Part shown: one piece after another, positions 26,262-34,347 of the stretch
Layout: every line of letters begins with the position of its first letter
How positions within the stretch are numbered: the stretch's first letter is position 1
Assembly: GCA_963754645.1 (NCBI GenBank)
Contig: CAVWGP010000004.1
Coordinates: forward strand, 1,364,001 to 1,428,000
Origin: CAVWGP01 sp963754645
Lineage (GTDB): Bacteria; Pseudomonadota; Alphaproteobacteria; Bin65
DNA: 64,000 nucleotides
Direction: 5' to 3'
Notes under the pieces: model-generated
What the model saw: the letters and a program-made list of their open reading frames with translations, nothing else
Databases searched by the model: none
What the model was told of the DNA's origin: nothing
Position numbers and translations under genes: made by a program

Positions 26262-26882
26262 TCATTCCCGGCGGGCGTGCGGAAAGGCTGACGCGTTTAG
26301 CTGACGCTCTACATAGCGCGCCAGCACATCGACTTCCATATTGAGGCGCCGGCCGACCGCCGCATCACCTAACGTGGTTGCGGCCTGCGTGTGGCCGATA
26401 ATATTGACCGCAAACCGGTCGCGATCCACCCCGTTGACCGTCAAAGAGACGCCCTCCAGAGCCACCGAGCCTTTTTCGGCGATATAGCCCGCCAAATCGG
26501 ACGGCAGCTCGATGTCGCAGCGCAGACTGCCGCCCTCTACCGCCCGGCTGAGGACGCGCACAACGGCATCGACATGGCCGGTAACGATGTGGCCGCCGAT
26601 CTCGCCGCCGGCGACGAGCGAGCGCTCGAGATTGACGCGTGTCCCCGGCTGCCAATCGCCGAGCGTCGTGCGCGCGAGCGTCTCGGCCGAGGCCTCCACG
26701 GCAAACCAATCCGCGCCTTTTTCGATCACTGTTAGGCAAGGGCCGGCGCAGGCGATCGAAGCCCCGAGCGCGATGCCGGAGGTGTCATAGGCCGTTGCGA
26801 TCTCGAATCGCGCGTCGCGTCCCGCCGCCACCGCGCCTACGCGGCGGACGCGCCCAATATCGGTGATGATGCCGGTGAACAT
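26262..26882 (-). CDS. ribE: riboflavin synthase alpha subunit
   Basis: The 206 residues form two tandem lumazine-binding repeats. The first begins MFTGIITDIGRVRRVG and contains GASIACAGPCLTVIE. The second contains VTGHVDAVVRVLSR and EGVSLTVNGVDRDRFAVNII. The enzyme dismutates two dimethyl-ribityllumazine molecules to riboflavin. It lies 10 bp after the ribD stop and 9 bp before ribB. Confidence 0.94.
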   Translation of the reverse strand: MFTGIITDIGRVRRVGAVAAGRDARFEIATAYDTSGIALGASIACAGPCLTVIEKGADWFAVEASAETLARTTLGDWQPGTRVNLERSLVAGGEIGGHIVTGHVDAVVRVLSRAVEGGSLRCDIELPSDLAGYIAEKGSVALEGVSLTVNGVDRDRFAVNIIGHTQAATTLGDAAVGRRLNMEVDVLARYVERQLNASAFPHARRE

Positions 26883-26892
26883 CGGGTGCAGC

Positions 26893-27954
26893 CTAGCGGA
26901 GCGCGGCGTAGGTTTCCATCGTATCGACGCCGACCGGACGCGTTTCGATCAGGCGCCAGCGCGGCGCCTTGGCCGGTTCGCCGATGCCGATCGCGGCCAG
27001 CGCCGCGATGCCGTCGCCGCCCAGAATCGAAGCCGCCCGGAACCAGACGAGACGATCGACCAATCCAGCGCGAACAAAGGCCGCGGCGATCGCGCCGCCG
27101 CCCTCGATCATCAGCCGCGTGATGCCGCGCTCGGCAAGTGCACGCAACACGGTGGCGGGCTTGGGCAGCGTGCCGGCACGGCCGCCGAGATTGATGATTT
27201 CGACACCGCGCGGCATTGGCGCCTTGAGGCTTGCGGCGACAATCCATACCGGCGCAAGTCTTGATTTGGCCAGCAACTTGGATTTGAGCGGGAGCGGTCG
27301 GCGCCCCGCAAGAACGACGCGCACCGGCGGCCTCGCCGGCAGGCCGGGCAGCCGAACGGTCAAAGCCGGATCGTCCTGGCGCAGTGTCGCGGCGCCGATC
27401 AGGACCGCGTCGTGCCGGGCGCGCAGCCCATGGGCGGCGGCGCGCGCAGCCTCGCCGGTGATCCACCGGCTGGCGCCCGAGCGGGCGGCGATGCGGCCAT
27501 CGAGCGTCGTCGCCGTCTTGAGCGTAACCAAGGGCCGGCCGGCCTCGATGCGGCTGAAAAATCCGGCATTGAGCTCGCGCGCTTCGGCGTCCAGAACCCC
27601 GCCGCTGACCGCGATCCCGGCGTCGGCCAATTGACGCGCGCCGGCGCCGTTGACCCGCGGATCGCTGTCGGTGGCGGCGTAGACGACGCGCGCGATGCCG
27701 GCGCCGATCAGCGCCGCCGCGCAGGGCGGCGTCCGGCCCCGATGAGCGCAAGGCTCAAGCGATACATAGGCGGTCGCACCTCGGGCCGCGGTCCCAGCGG
27801 CGGCGAGCGCCTCGGTTTCGGCATGCGGCCGACCGCCGGGCTGCGTGGTCCCCCGGCCAATAACGACGCCGTCTTTAACGATGACGCAGCCGACCGAGGG
27901 ATTGGGCCACGTGGTGCCCAGACCGCGCGCCGCCAAGGCAAGCGCGACACGCAT
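26893..27954 (-). CDS. ribD: bifunctional riboflavin deaminase/reductase
   Basis: The ATG at 27954 gives 353 residues beginning MRVALALAARGLGTTWPNPSV. The CMP-deaminase-like domain has GRPHAETEAL and SLEPCAHRGRTPPCAAALI, the zinc ligands. The C-terminal reductase includes TLKTATTLDGRIAARSGASRW and LMIEGGGAIAAAF. A slightly longer N-terminus in the same frame lacks a usual start codon, and no clear ribosome site is visible, so the start is not certain. Confidence 0.9.
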   Translation of the reverse strand: MRVALALAARGLGTTWPNPSVGCVIVKDGVVIGRGTTQPGGRPHAETEALAAAGTAARGATAYVSLEPCAHRGRTPPCAAALIGAGIARVVYAATDSDPRVNGAGARQLADAGIAVSGGVLDAEARELNAGFFSRIEAGRPLVTLKTATTLDGRIAARSGASRWITGEAARAAAHGLRARHDAVLIGAATLRQDDPALTVRLPGLPARPPVRVVLAGRRPLPLKSKLLAKSRLAPVWIVAASLKAPMPRGVEIINLGGRAGTLPKPATVLRALAERGITRLMIEGGGAIAAAFVRAGLVDRLVWFRAASILGGDGIAALAAIGIGEPAKAPRWRLIETRPVGVDTMETYAALR

Positions 27955-27988
27955 CCACGCGATATCGGCGCGATCCGCCGTGCCGGCG

Positions 27989-28465
27989 CTAGTGATCGAG
28001 CTTTTCGTCACGCTCGCCGGTGCCGAGATTGCCGAGGAATATCTCGAAATCGCGCGCCTCGCGGAAATTCTTGTAGACCGAGGCGAAACGCACATAGGCG
28101 ACTTGATCGAGGCTGGCGAGCGCTTCCATGACCAGTTGGCCGATATGCGACGAGGGAATATCGGATTCGCCCGAACTTTCGAGGCGGCGCGTGATCGAAT
28201 TGACGATGCGCTCGACGCGCTCTTCGTTGATCGGCCGTTTGCGCACCGCGATCATGATGGAACGGAGCAGCTTGTCGCGATCGAACGGCGCGCGCTGTCC
28301 GTTCTTCTTGACCACGACGAGCTCGCGGAGCTGCACGCGCTCGAACGTCGTGAAGCGCGATCCGCAGGATGGGCAGAACCGCCGGCGCCGAATCGCCGAA
28401 TTGTCGTCGGTCGGCCGCGAATCCTTGACCTGCGTATCGTCGTGACCGCAAAACGGACAGCGCAT
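27989..28465 (-). CDS. nrdR: transcriptional repressor NrdR
   Basis: The 158 residues have the zinc ribbon MRCPFCGHDDTQVKDSRPTD plus CPSCGSRFTTFERVQ, then an ATP-cone domain starting VVKKNGQRAPFDRDKLLRS. NrdR represses ribonucleotide reductase genes by binding NrdR boxes. It sits between glyA and ribD, its usual alphaproteobacterial location. Confidence 0.95.
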   Translation of the reverse strand: MRCPFCGHDDTQVKDSRPTDDNSAIRRRRFCPSCGSRFTTFERVQLRELVVVKKNGQRAPFDRDKLLRSIMIAVRKRPINEERVERIVNSITRRLESSGESDIPSSHIGQLVMEALASLDQVAYVRFASVYKNFREARDFEIFLGNLGTGERDEKLDH

Positions 28466-28488
28466 GCACTTGTCTCCCCGATTGCCGT

Positions 28489-29799
28489 CTACTGTCCGGA
28501 ATAGACCGGAAAGCGACGGCAGAGTTCCCCAACTTTTTCCCGCACGGCGATTTCGGCCGCGGCGTTGTCGAGCGCGTTGTCCGCTAGGCCGTCGAGCACG
28601 TCGCCAATCAAACCGCCCAACAAGCGAAATTCCGCGCTTCCGAAACCGCGCGTCGTCGCGGCGGGCGAACCGAGACGCACGCCCGACGTGACAGTCGGCT
28701 TTTCCGGATCGAACGGTATTGCGTTCTTGTTGCAGGTAATCCCCGCGCGCTCAAGGCTTTGCTCGGCCGCCTTGCCTGTCAGCTTTTTGGGCCGGAGGTC
28801 GACCAGCAATAGATGAGTATCGGTGCCGCCCGAAATGATCGCCAAGCCGCGTCCGCGCAAGACCTCCGCAAGAACGCGCGCATTTTCCGCCACGGCCTTG
28901 GCATAGGCCTTGAATTCGGGCTGGAGCGCCTCGCGCAGCATCACGGCCTTGGCGGCGATGACGTGCATGAGCGGCCCGCCTTGCGTGCCTGGGAAAATCG
29001 CCGAGTTGATCTTCTTGGCGATGTCCGGATCGTTCGTCAGGATCATGCCGCCGCGCGGGCCGCGCAGCGTCTTGTGCGTCGTCGTGCTGACGACATGCGC
29101 GTGCGGAATTGGGCTGGGATGAACACCGCCGGCGACCAACCCGGCGAAATGCGCCATATCGACCATGAACAGGGCGCCGACGCTGTCGGCAATTGCGCGA
29201 AACCGCGCGAAATCGAAGATCCGCGGATAGGCCGAACCGCCGGCGATGATGAGCTTCGGCCGATGCTCCTTCGCTAAACGCTCAACCTCATCGTAGTCAA
29301 TGCGATGCGTATCCGGTCGAACCGAATAGGCAATCGGCTTAAACCACTTTCCGGATACGTTCACCGGCGAGCCATGGGTGAGGTGCCCGCCGGCCGCAAG
29401 CGAAAGCCCCATAAAAACATCGCCGGGCTGCAGCAGGGCAAAGAAAACGGCGGCGTTGGCCTGCGCTCCCGAATGGGGCTGCACATTGGCGAAGCCGCAA
29501 CCGAACAACGACTTGGCGCGCTCGATCGCGAGGGTCTCGGCCACATCGACGAATTCGCAGCCGCCGTAATAGCGCTTTCCCGGATATCCTTCCGCATATT
29601 TGTTCGTCAGCACCGAACCCTGCGCCTCCAACACGGCCGCCGAGACGATGTTTTCCGAGGCGATCATTTCGATTTGACCTTGTTGGCGCGCCAACTCACC
29701 GCGAATGGTTGCAAATATTTCCGGATCCGCGTCAGCCAAGCCAGCGCTGAAAAATCGATTCGATTCGGCGACAGATGATATTTTCTCAGCAATTGTCAT
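28489..29799 (-). CDS. glyA: serine hydroxymethyltransferase
   Basis: The 436-residue PLP enzyme converts serine and tetrahydrofolate to glycine and methylene-THF. Visible motifs are QIEMIASENIVSAAVLEAQG, NKYAEGYPGKRYYGGCEFVD, DMAHFAGLVAGGVHPSP, and the PLP lysine in STTTHKTLRGPRGGMIL. It follows rpiB by 16 bp and precedes nrdR by 23 bp, forming one co-directional run. Confidence 0.96.
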   Translation of the reverse strand: MTIAEKISSVAESNRFFSAGLADADPEIFATIRGELARQQGQIEMIASENIVSAAVLEAQGSVLTNKYAEGYPGKRYYGGCEFVDVAETLAIERAKSLFGCGFANVQPHSGAQANAAVFFALLQPGDVFMGLSLAAGGHLTHGSPVNVSGKWFKPIAYSVRPDTHRIDYDEVERLAKEHRPKLIIAGGSAYPRIFDFARFRAIADSVGALFMVDMAHFAGLVAGGVHPSPIPHAHVVSTTTHKTLRGPRGGMILTNDPDIAKKINSAIFPGTQGGPLMHVIAAKAVMLREALQPEFKAYAKAVAENARVLAEVLRGRGLAIISGGTDTHLLLVDLRPKKLTGKAAEQSLERAGITCNKNAIPFDPEKPTVTSGVRLGSPAATTRGFGSAEFRLLGGLIGDVLDGLADNALDNAAAEIAVREKVGELCRRFPVYSGQ

Positions 29800-29815
29800 T
29801 GGTTATATTATTTTT

Positions 29816-30292
29816 CTAAGTTTTTGGATTGCTATTGAGCTTGGCCACCCTGCGAGCATGACGGCCACCTTCAAATTCAGTCGCCAAGAATATCTGCAGG
29901 CAGTCCCGGGCCACGTCCTCACCGATCAACCGCGCACCCAGCACCAGGACGTTCGCGTTGTTGTGCTGCCGGGCAAGCCGCGCCGAGAACCCATCATGGC
30001 AGAGCGCGGCACGAATTTTCGAGTTGCGATTCGCCGCAATGCTCATGCCGATCCCCGAACCGCAAATGAGGACGCCCCACGCCGCCCGGCGCTCCTCGAT
30101 CGACGTGGCGACGGCCAAGGCAAAATCGGGATAGTCGACGCTATCGGGGCCATTTGTGCCGAAATCCAGCGTCTTGTAACCAAGTCGAGCGATCTCGTCC
30201 GCCAATTTTGCTTTCAGGGCAAAACCCGCATGATCGGCGGCAACTGCCACCGTTTCGCCCGGCCTTGGACGATCTCGCTGATCTTCGGCCAT
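29816..30292 (-). CDS. rpiB: ribose-5-phosphate isomerase B
   Basis: The 158 residues have the LacAB/RpiB motifs VAVAADHAGFALKAKL, GVLICGSGIGMSIAANR, and ALCHDGFSARLARQHNNANV. The catalytic cysteine is in LICGSG. It interconverts ribose-5-phosphate and ribulose-5-phosphate. It is the first gene of the glyA-nrdR-rib run, upstream of which lies a 365-bp gap shared with the Ros/MucR gene. Confidence 0.93.
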   Translation of the reverse strand: MAEDQRDRPRPGETVAVAADHAGFALKAKLADEIARLGYKTLDFGTNGPDSVDYPDFALAVATSIEERRAAWGVLICGSGIGMSIAANRNSKIRAALCHDGFSARLARQHNNANVLVLGARLIGEDVARDCLQIFLATEFEGGRHARRVAKLNSNPKT

Positions 30293-30657
30293 TCCTGTTC
30301 CGCAACCACGTCAGTTGGTGCCATAAGGTCTCGCTGCTGGGACGGACCACTACATTTCGCGGACCGGATCGAACAGCGCACTACGTATTCCTATAGCCTC
30401 TGCTTAACCTCCGGTGCAAGCCATCGAGTAACGCAAACAGGGCATGACGAAATTTTGTTAAGAGATTAAAATAAATCACAAATAAATCTGGTGTTTGCCC
30501 AAGAATTGAAGAAATTACATTAGAAGCTGAATTGACTCGAACTTGGGCCTGTGAAATCCTGCAATTCTTGGCTTGCGGTAAGTTGCGTGGGCGCTTGTGC
30601 GGTTAAGAAGCCGGGTCGCTGGATGGCCAAAGGCGGACCTGCTAAGAAAAAAAGGGC
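30293..30657. promoter_or_regulatory. AT-rich divergent regulatory region (rpiB / Ros-MucR gene)
   Basis: No gene is supported here. About 30440-30530 is strikingly AT-rich against a GC-rich genome. A 10-bp inverted repeat CCAAGAATTG (30499-30508) / CAATTCTTGG (30562-30571) brackets it, and TTGACT at 30532 could be a -35 element. Ros/MucR proteins bind AT-rich DNA with T-A steps and commonly autoregulate, so an autoregulatory site is plausible but inferred. Confidence 0.5.
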
Positions 30658-31101
30658 ATGGGGATGAGCAACGACAAACAAAATCGCATTTCCGAAGAAG
30701 AAATGCTCAAGATGACGGCCAATGTCGTATCGGCCTATGTTGGCCACAATACGCTGCCGGCGGCGCAAATTCCGGACGTGATCAAGACGGTATTCAGCTC
30801 ATTGAGCAATCTCAGTGGCGCCAGCTTTGGGCGAGAGCTGCCGCGCCCGGCGGTGCCCATCAAGCGATCGATCACGCCCGATTATATCGTCTGCCTCGAA
30901 GACGGCCGAAAACTCAAGATGCTCAAGCGGCATCTTCGGACGACATATAAAATGTCGGTGGAAGAATATCGGCACAAATGGGGCCTGCCGGCCGATTATC
31001 CCATGGTGGCACCGAACTACGCCAAGCAGCGCTCGGTTTTTGCCAAGCGTATCGGCCTTGGCCGGCGCCGCGAACGCCCGGCGATGGGCACGGCGAACTA
31101 G
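30658..31101 (+). CDS. Ros/MucR-family transcriptional regulator
   Basis: The 147 residues contain the family core DYIVCLEDGRKLKMLKRHL, EEYRHKWGLPADYPMVAPNYA and the basic tail KRIGLGRRRERP. C79, D82 and H92 align with the Ros zinc site, but the last histidine position reads TTYK, so one usual ligand is missing. Such proteins silence AT-rich promoters (exopolysaccharide, motility, cell cycle). A second ATG at 30664 has better spacing from AGGG. Confidence 0.88.
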   Translation: MGMSNDKQNRISEEEMLKMTANVVSAYVGHNTLPAAQIPDVIKTVFSSLSNLSGASFGRELPRPAVPIKRSITPDYIVCLEDGRKLKMLKRHLRTTYKMSVEEYRHKWGLPADYPMVAPNYAKQRSVFAKRIGLGRRRERPAMGTAN

Positions 31102-31130
31102 TCCGGCGCTCGACGCCACGACGAAATAGA

Positions 31131-31161
31131 AGGGGCCCGGCGCCGACGGCACCGGGCCCCT
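31131..31161. terminator. GC hairpin between the Ros/MucR gene and the binding-protein gene
   Basis: A perfect 10-bp stem pairs AGGGGCCCGG (31131-31140) with CCGGGCCCCT (31152-31161). It lies between the convergent gene ends at 31101 and 31187. No strong T run follows on either strand, so termination may be partial. Confidence 0.55.
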
Positions 31162-31186
31162 GTGTGTTCAACGCAGTCGAACAAGT

Positions 31187-32308
31187 CTACTTCGCGATTT
31201 GTGCGTATTTGCCGTTCGACCACTTGTACCAAACATATTCCGGGTTCTTCACGTCACCCTTGTTGTCGATCGAAATCTTGCCGATCACGGTGTCGAACGG
31301 CTTGCCCGACCGCAACACCTGGGAGACCTGCGCCACGGCCGTTCCCTTGGCTTGGGTAACGGCTGCGGCCCAAACCTGGATCGCCGCGTAAGTGTAGAGC
31401 GTGTAACCCTCAGGATCGTAGTTCGCCGCCTTGAATTTCGCGACGACGTCCTTGGCCGACGGCGCGTTGCGCGGATCGGGCGCAAACGTCATCAGCGTAC
31501 CTTCGCCGGCTGGCCCGGAGACCTTCCAGAAATTGTCCGAGACCAGCGCGTCGCCGGAAACCATCTGCGGCTTGTAGGCCATTTCGTGCGCTTGACGGAT
31601 CATAAGCGCCGCCTCGGCGTCGTAGCCGCCGACGTAGAACGCATCGATTCCCGCCGCCTTGAGCTTGCCCATCAGCGCCGTGTAGTCTTTTTCGCCCGGC
31701 TTGTAGCCTTCGTAGACGGCTTCCTTGAGGCCCGCCTTGTTCATGTTCTTCTTGGTTTCATCGGCAAGGCCCTTACCGTAGGGCGTGTTGTCGTGAAGAA
31801 TCGCGATTTTCTTGCCCTTGAAATTCGTTGCCAGCCACTTGCCGGCAACCTCGCCTTGCGCATCATCACGACCGCAGACGCGGTGCACGTGCTTCCAGCC
31901 GCTCTTGGCCGCATCGTCGGTCAATTTCGGATTGGTGGACGCCGGGGTGATTTGAAGCACGCCCTTGCGCGAATAGACTTCCGAAGCGGGGATCGACGAG
32001 CCGGAACAGAAGTGGCCCATCACCGCCGCGACTTTGGCGTCGGCGACCTTGTTCGCCGCGGCAACGGCTTGCTTGGGATCGCAAGCGTCGTCCTCGACCA
32101 TGAGCTTGATCTTCTTGCCCATGACGCCGCCCTTGGCGTTGATGTCGTCGGTCGCCATCTGCGCGCCGCGCTTCATCTGTTCGCCGAACGACGCATATTG
32201 GCCCGTCATCGGACCGATCGTGGCGATGGAGATATCCTGGGCCGAGGCCTGGGATGCCGCAGCTAAAATCGCCACTGCCGCGAATGTCGTGAATTGAAGC
32301 TTCCGCAT
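31187..32308 (-). CDS. periplasmic substrate-binding protein, HAAT (LivJ/LivK) family
   Basis: The 373 residues have a signal peptide (AAVAILAAASQASAQ) and the type I periplasmic-binding fold: ISIATIGPMTGQYASFGEQM, MVEDDACDPKQAVAAANKV, and ITPASTNPKLTD. This is the canonical leucine/isoleucine/valine-binding pattern, and branched-chain amino acids are the likely ligands. It is the last gene of the livHMGF-DUF6867 cluster. GGGAGAG precedes the ATG. Confidence 0.9.
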   Translation of the reverse strand: MRKLQFTTFAAVAILAAASQASAQDISIATIGPMTGQYASFGEQMKRGAQMATDDINAKGGVMGKKIKLMVEDDACDPKQAVAAANKVADAKVAAVMGHFCSGSSIPASEVYSRKGVLQITPASTNPKLTDDAAKSGWKHVHRVCGRDDAQGEVAGKWLATNFKGKKIAILHDNTPYGKGLADETKKNMNKAGLKEAVYEGYKPGEKDYTALMGKLKAAGIDAFYVGGYDAEAALMIRQAHEMAYKPQMVSGDALVSDNFWKVSGPAGEGTLMTFAPDPRNAPSAKDVVAKFKAANYDPEGYTLYTYAAIQVWAAAVTQAKGTAVAQVSQVLRSGKPFDTVIGKISIDNKGDVKNPEYVWYKWSNGKYAQIAK

Positions 32309-32362
32309 AGAGATATCTCTCCCTGACTATTGCAATCGGATCGCGGCGGGTTGCCCCTGCAT

Positions 32363-32378
32363 GCGTCAGCGCTGACGC
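32363..32378. promoter_or_regulatory. 16-bp perfect palindrome upstream of binding-protein gene
   Basis: GCGTCAGC-GCTGACGC is a perfect palindrome in the gap between the DUF6867 gene and the binding-protein gene, about 55-70 bp before the start codon. No T run follows on the minus strand, so an operator is at least as likely as a terminator. Confidence 0.4.
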
Positions 32379-32462
32379 GGACATGCCGCTTAGCTCTATT
32401 TAGCCTACCACGCCCACCAGATTCAAGCCGAGCAATGCTTTACGAGCAGAGTGAATTCCACG

Positions 32463-32810
32463 TTAGGGCCGCTTCTTTTCGCGCCAGCCAAGCGGCCCCG
32501 CCGCCTCGTAGAGCCAGGGATATTGGGTCACCATCTTCTGGGCCTGGGCCAAGCGGAAGGCAAATCCCGCGATTGCCAGCATCAGGATCGCATCGAACAG
32601 GTAGCCGGCGATCGAGAAAAGCTCGCCCTCGGCCAAGGCAAAGATCAGGAAACGATCGGCGCCGCCGAGCAAGATGCCATAGGGCCAGACCTGCCAAGCC
32701 GGGCGCCACGTCGTTGCCAGCGCCCGCCCGGTCATCCAGGCGGCAAAGCCCATGAAGCCGAGCGTAACCACAATGAAGCCCGCCCAGCTTGTGCCCAGCG
32801 CCTCCATCAT
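32463..32810 (-). CDS. DUF6867 family membrane protein
   Basis: The 115-residue protein has three hydrophobic segments: GFIVVTLGFMGFAAW, PYGILLGGADRFLIFAL and GYLFDAILMLAIAGFAF. It ends WREKKRP. It resembles DUF6867 proteins, found within Liv-type operons of alphaproteobacteria and without known function. Tandem ATGs at 32810 and 32807 overlap the livF stop, implying coupled translation and a role tied to the transporter. Confidence 0.68.
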   Translation of the reverse strand: MMEALGTSWAGFIVVTLGFMGFAAWMTGRALATTWRPAWQVWPYGILLGGADRFLIFALAEGELFSIAGYLFDAILMLAIAGFAFRLAQAQKMVTQYPWLYEAAGPLGWREKKRP

Positions 32811-33538
32811 GCTGCCGCCCCCTTTCCCGCCCCACCTTCGAGGTAGGCCGCGCGAACTTGTTCATTTGCCAGCAGTTCGGCACCTGTTCCGGCCAGGATG
32901 ATACGGCCATTGGCCATAACGTAGCCACGATGCGCCAGCCGCAAGGCGTGATGGGCGTTTTGCTCGACAAGGAAGATCGTCGTCCCAGCCTGGTTGATTT
33001 CCTTGATTATGGAAAATATCTGCTTGACGATGAGCGGGGCCAATCCAAGCGAGGGCTCATCAAGCAGCAGCAATTCCGGGTGGCTCATCAACGCCCGCGC
33101 GATCGCGAGCATCTGCTGCTCGCCGCCTGACAACGTGCCGCCGCGTTGATCGCGCCGCTGGCGCAAAATGGGAAACATGGCGAAGACACGTTCCAAATCG
33201 CGCGCAAGATTCGCCGGATCGGCCGCGTGCATCGCCGCGCCAAGCTGCAGATTTTCGAACACCGACATGCGAGGAAATATGCGCCGGCCCTCGGGGACCT
33301 GCGATATGCCGAGACGCACGATGGCATGGGTTTCGAGCCGCGCGATATCCCGTCCGTTGAAGACGATCGTGCCGCTGGCGGCGCGTGGATTGCCGCAGAT
33401 CGTCATCAGCAGCGTCGATTTTCCGGCGCCATTGGCGCCGATCAAGGTCACGATCTCGCCCTTCTTGACCTCGACATCGACGCCGCGCAGCGCCTCGATG
33501 CTGCCGTAACGCGTGACGATGCCCGTTGCCGCAAGCAT
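32807..33538 (-). CDS. livF: branched-chain amino acid ABC transporter ATPase LivF
   Basis: The ATG at 33538 overlaps the livG stop (ATGA) and gives 243 residues. Walker A is GANGAGKST, signature is LSGGEQQMLAIARAL, Walker B is LLLLDEPSLGLAP, and TIFLVEQNAHHALRLA covers the H-loop. Gene order livHMGF is canonical. Confidence 0.92.
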   Translation of the reverse strand: MLAATGIVTRYGSIEALRGVDVEVKKGEIVTLIGANGAGKSTLLMTICGNPRAASGTIVFNGRDIARLETHAIVRLGISQVPEGRRIFPRMSVFENLQLGAAMHAADPANLARDLERVFAMFPILRQRRDQRGGTLSGGEQQMLAIARALMSHPELLLLDEPSLGLAPLIVKQIFSIIKEINQAGTTIFLVEQNAHHALRLAHRGYVMANGRIILAGTGAELLANEQVRAAYLEGGAGKGAAA

Positions 33539-34347
33539 CAAGCCGCGTCCTCTTCCTCGCCAAGATAGGCGCGGATGACAGCCGGATCGTTGCGCACATG
33601 CGCCGGCGTGCCGTCGGATATCTTGCGTCCGTAATCGAGCACGACGATGTGGTCGGAAATCTCCATGACAACGCTCATGTCGTGCTCGATCAGCAGCACG
33701 CCGATCTTGTGCTCGTCGCGGATGAAGCGCAGCAAGCCGTTGAGCTCGGCGGATTCCTTGGGATTGAGCCCGGCAGCCGGTTCATCGAGACACAGCATCA
33801 CCGGCTCGATGCACATGGCGCGCGCGATCTCGAGCCGGCGCTGGTCGCCATAGGGCAAATCGCCGGCATCGTCGTCGGCCCGCGCGGTAAGATTGATGCG
33901 ATCGAGCCAATAGCGCGCCAGATCCACCGCCGCGCGCTCGGCTTGCCGGTAGCTGCCGAGGCCGAACAGTCCGAGCACGGTGTAGCCCGATGCCCGCATC
34001 AGCCGATTGTGCTGCGCGACGATCAGGTTTTCGAGCACCGTCATTTTGGGAAAGAGACGGATGTTCTGAAACGTCCGCGCCACTTTGGCCAAATGCGCGA
34101 TGCGGAAGCCCTCCATGCGCTCCAGCAGAAAGCTCTTGCCGGTCGCGGGATGAGTTAAGGTGAGCATGCCCTGGGTCGGCTTGTAAAAGCCGGTGAGGCA
34201 GTTGAACACCGTTGTTTTGCCTGCGCCATTGGGGCCGATAATGGCCGTGATCTTGCGGTTGTCGGCGATGAACGAGACATCGTTCACGGCAACAAGGCCG
34301 CCGAAGCGCATGGTCAGATGATCGACGCGAACCAGCGGCGCGCTCAT
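33538..34347 (-). CDS. livG: branched-chain amino acid ABC transporter ATPase LivG
   Basis: The 269 residues carry Walker A GPNGAGKTT, the LivG insertion with ARTFQNIRLFPKMTVLENL, signature LPYGDQRRLEIARAM and Walker B MLCLDEPAAGLNP. Both neighbouring genes overlap it by ATGA, so livM, livG and livF are tightly coupled. Confidence 0.92.
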   Translation of the reverse strand: MSAPLVRVDHLTMRFGGLVAVNDVSFIADNRKITAIIGPNGAGKTTVFNCLTGFYKPTQGMLTLTHPATGKSFLLERMEGFRIAHLAKVARTFQNIRLFPKMTVLENLIVAQHNRLMRASGYTVLGLFGLGSYRQAERAAVDLARYWLDRINLTARADDDAGDLPYGDQRRLEIARAMCIEPVMLCLDEPAAGLNPKESAELNGLLRFIRDEHKIGVLLIEHDMSVVMEISDHIVVLDYGRKISDGTPAHVRNDPAVIRAYLGEEEDAA

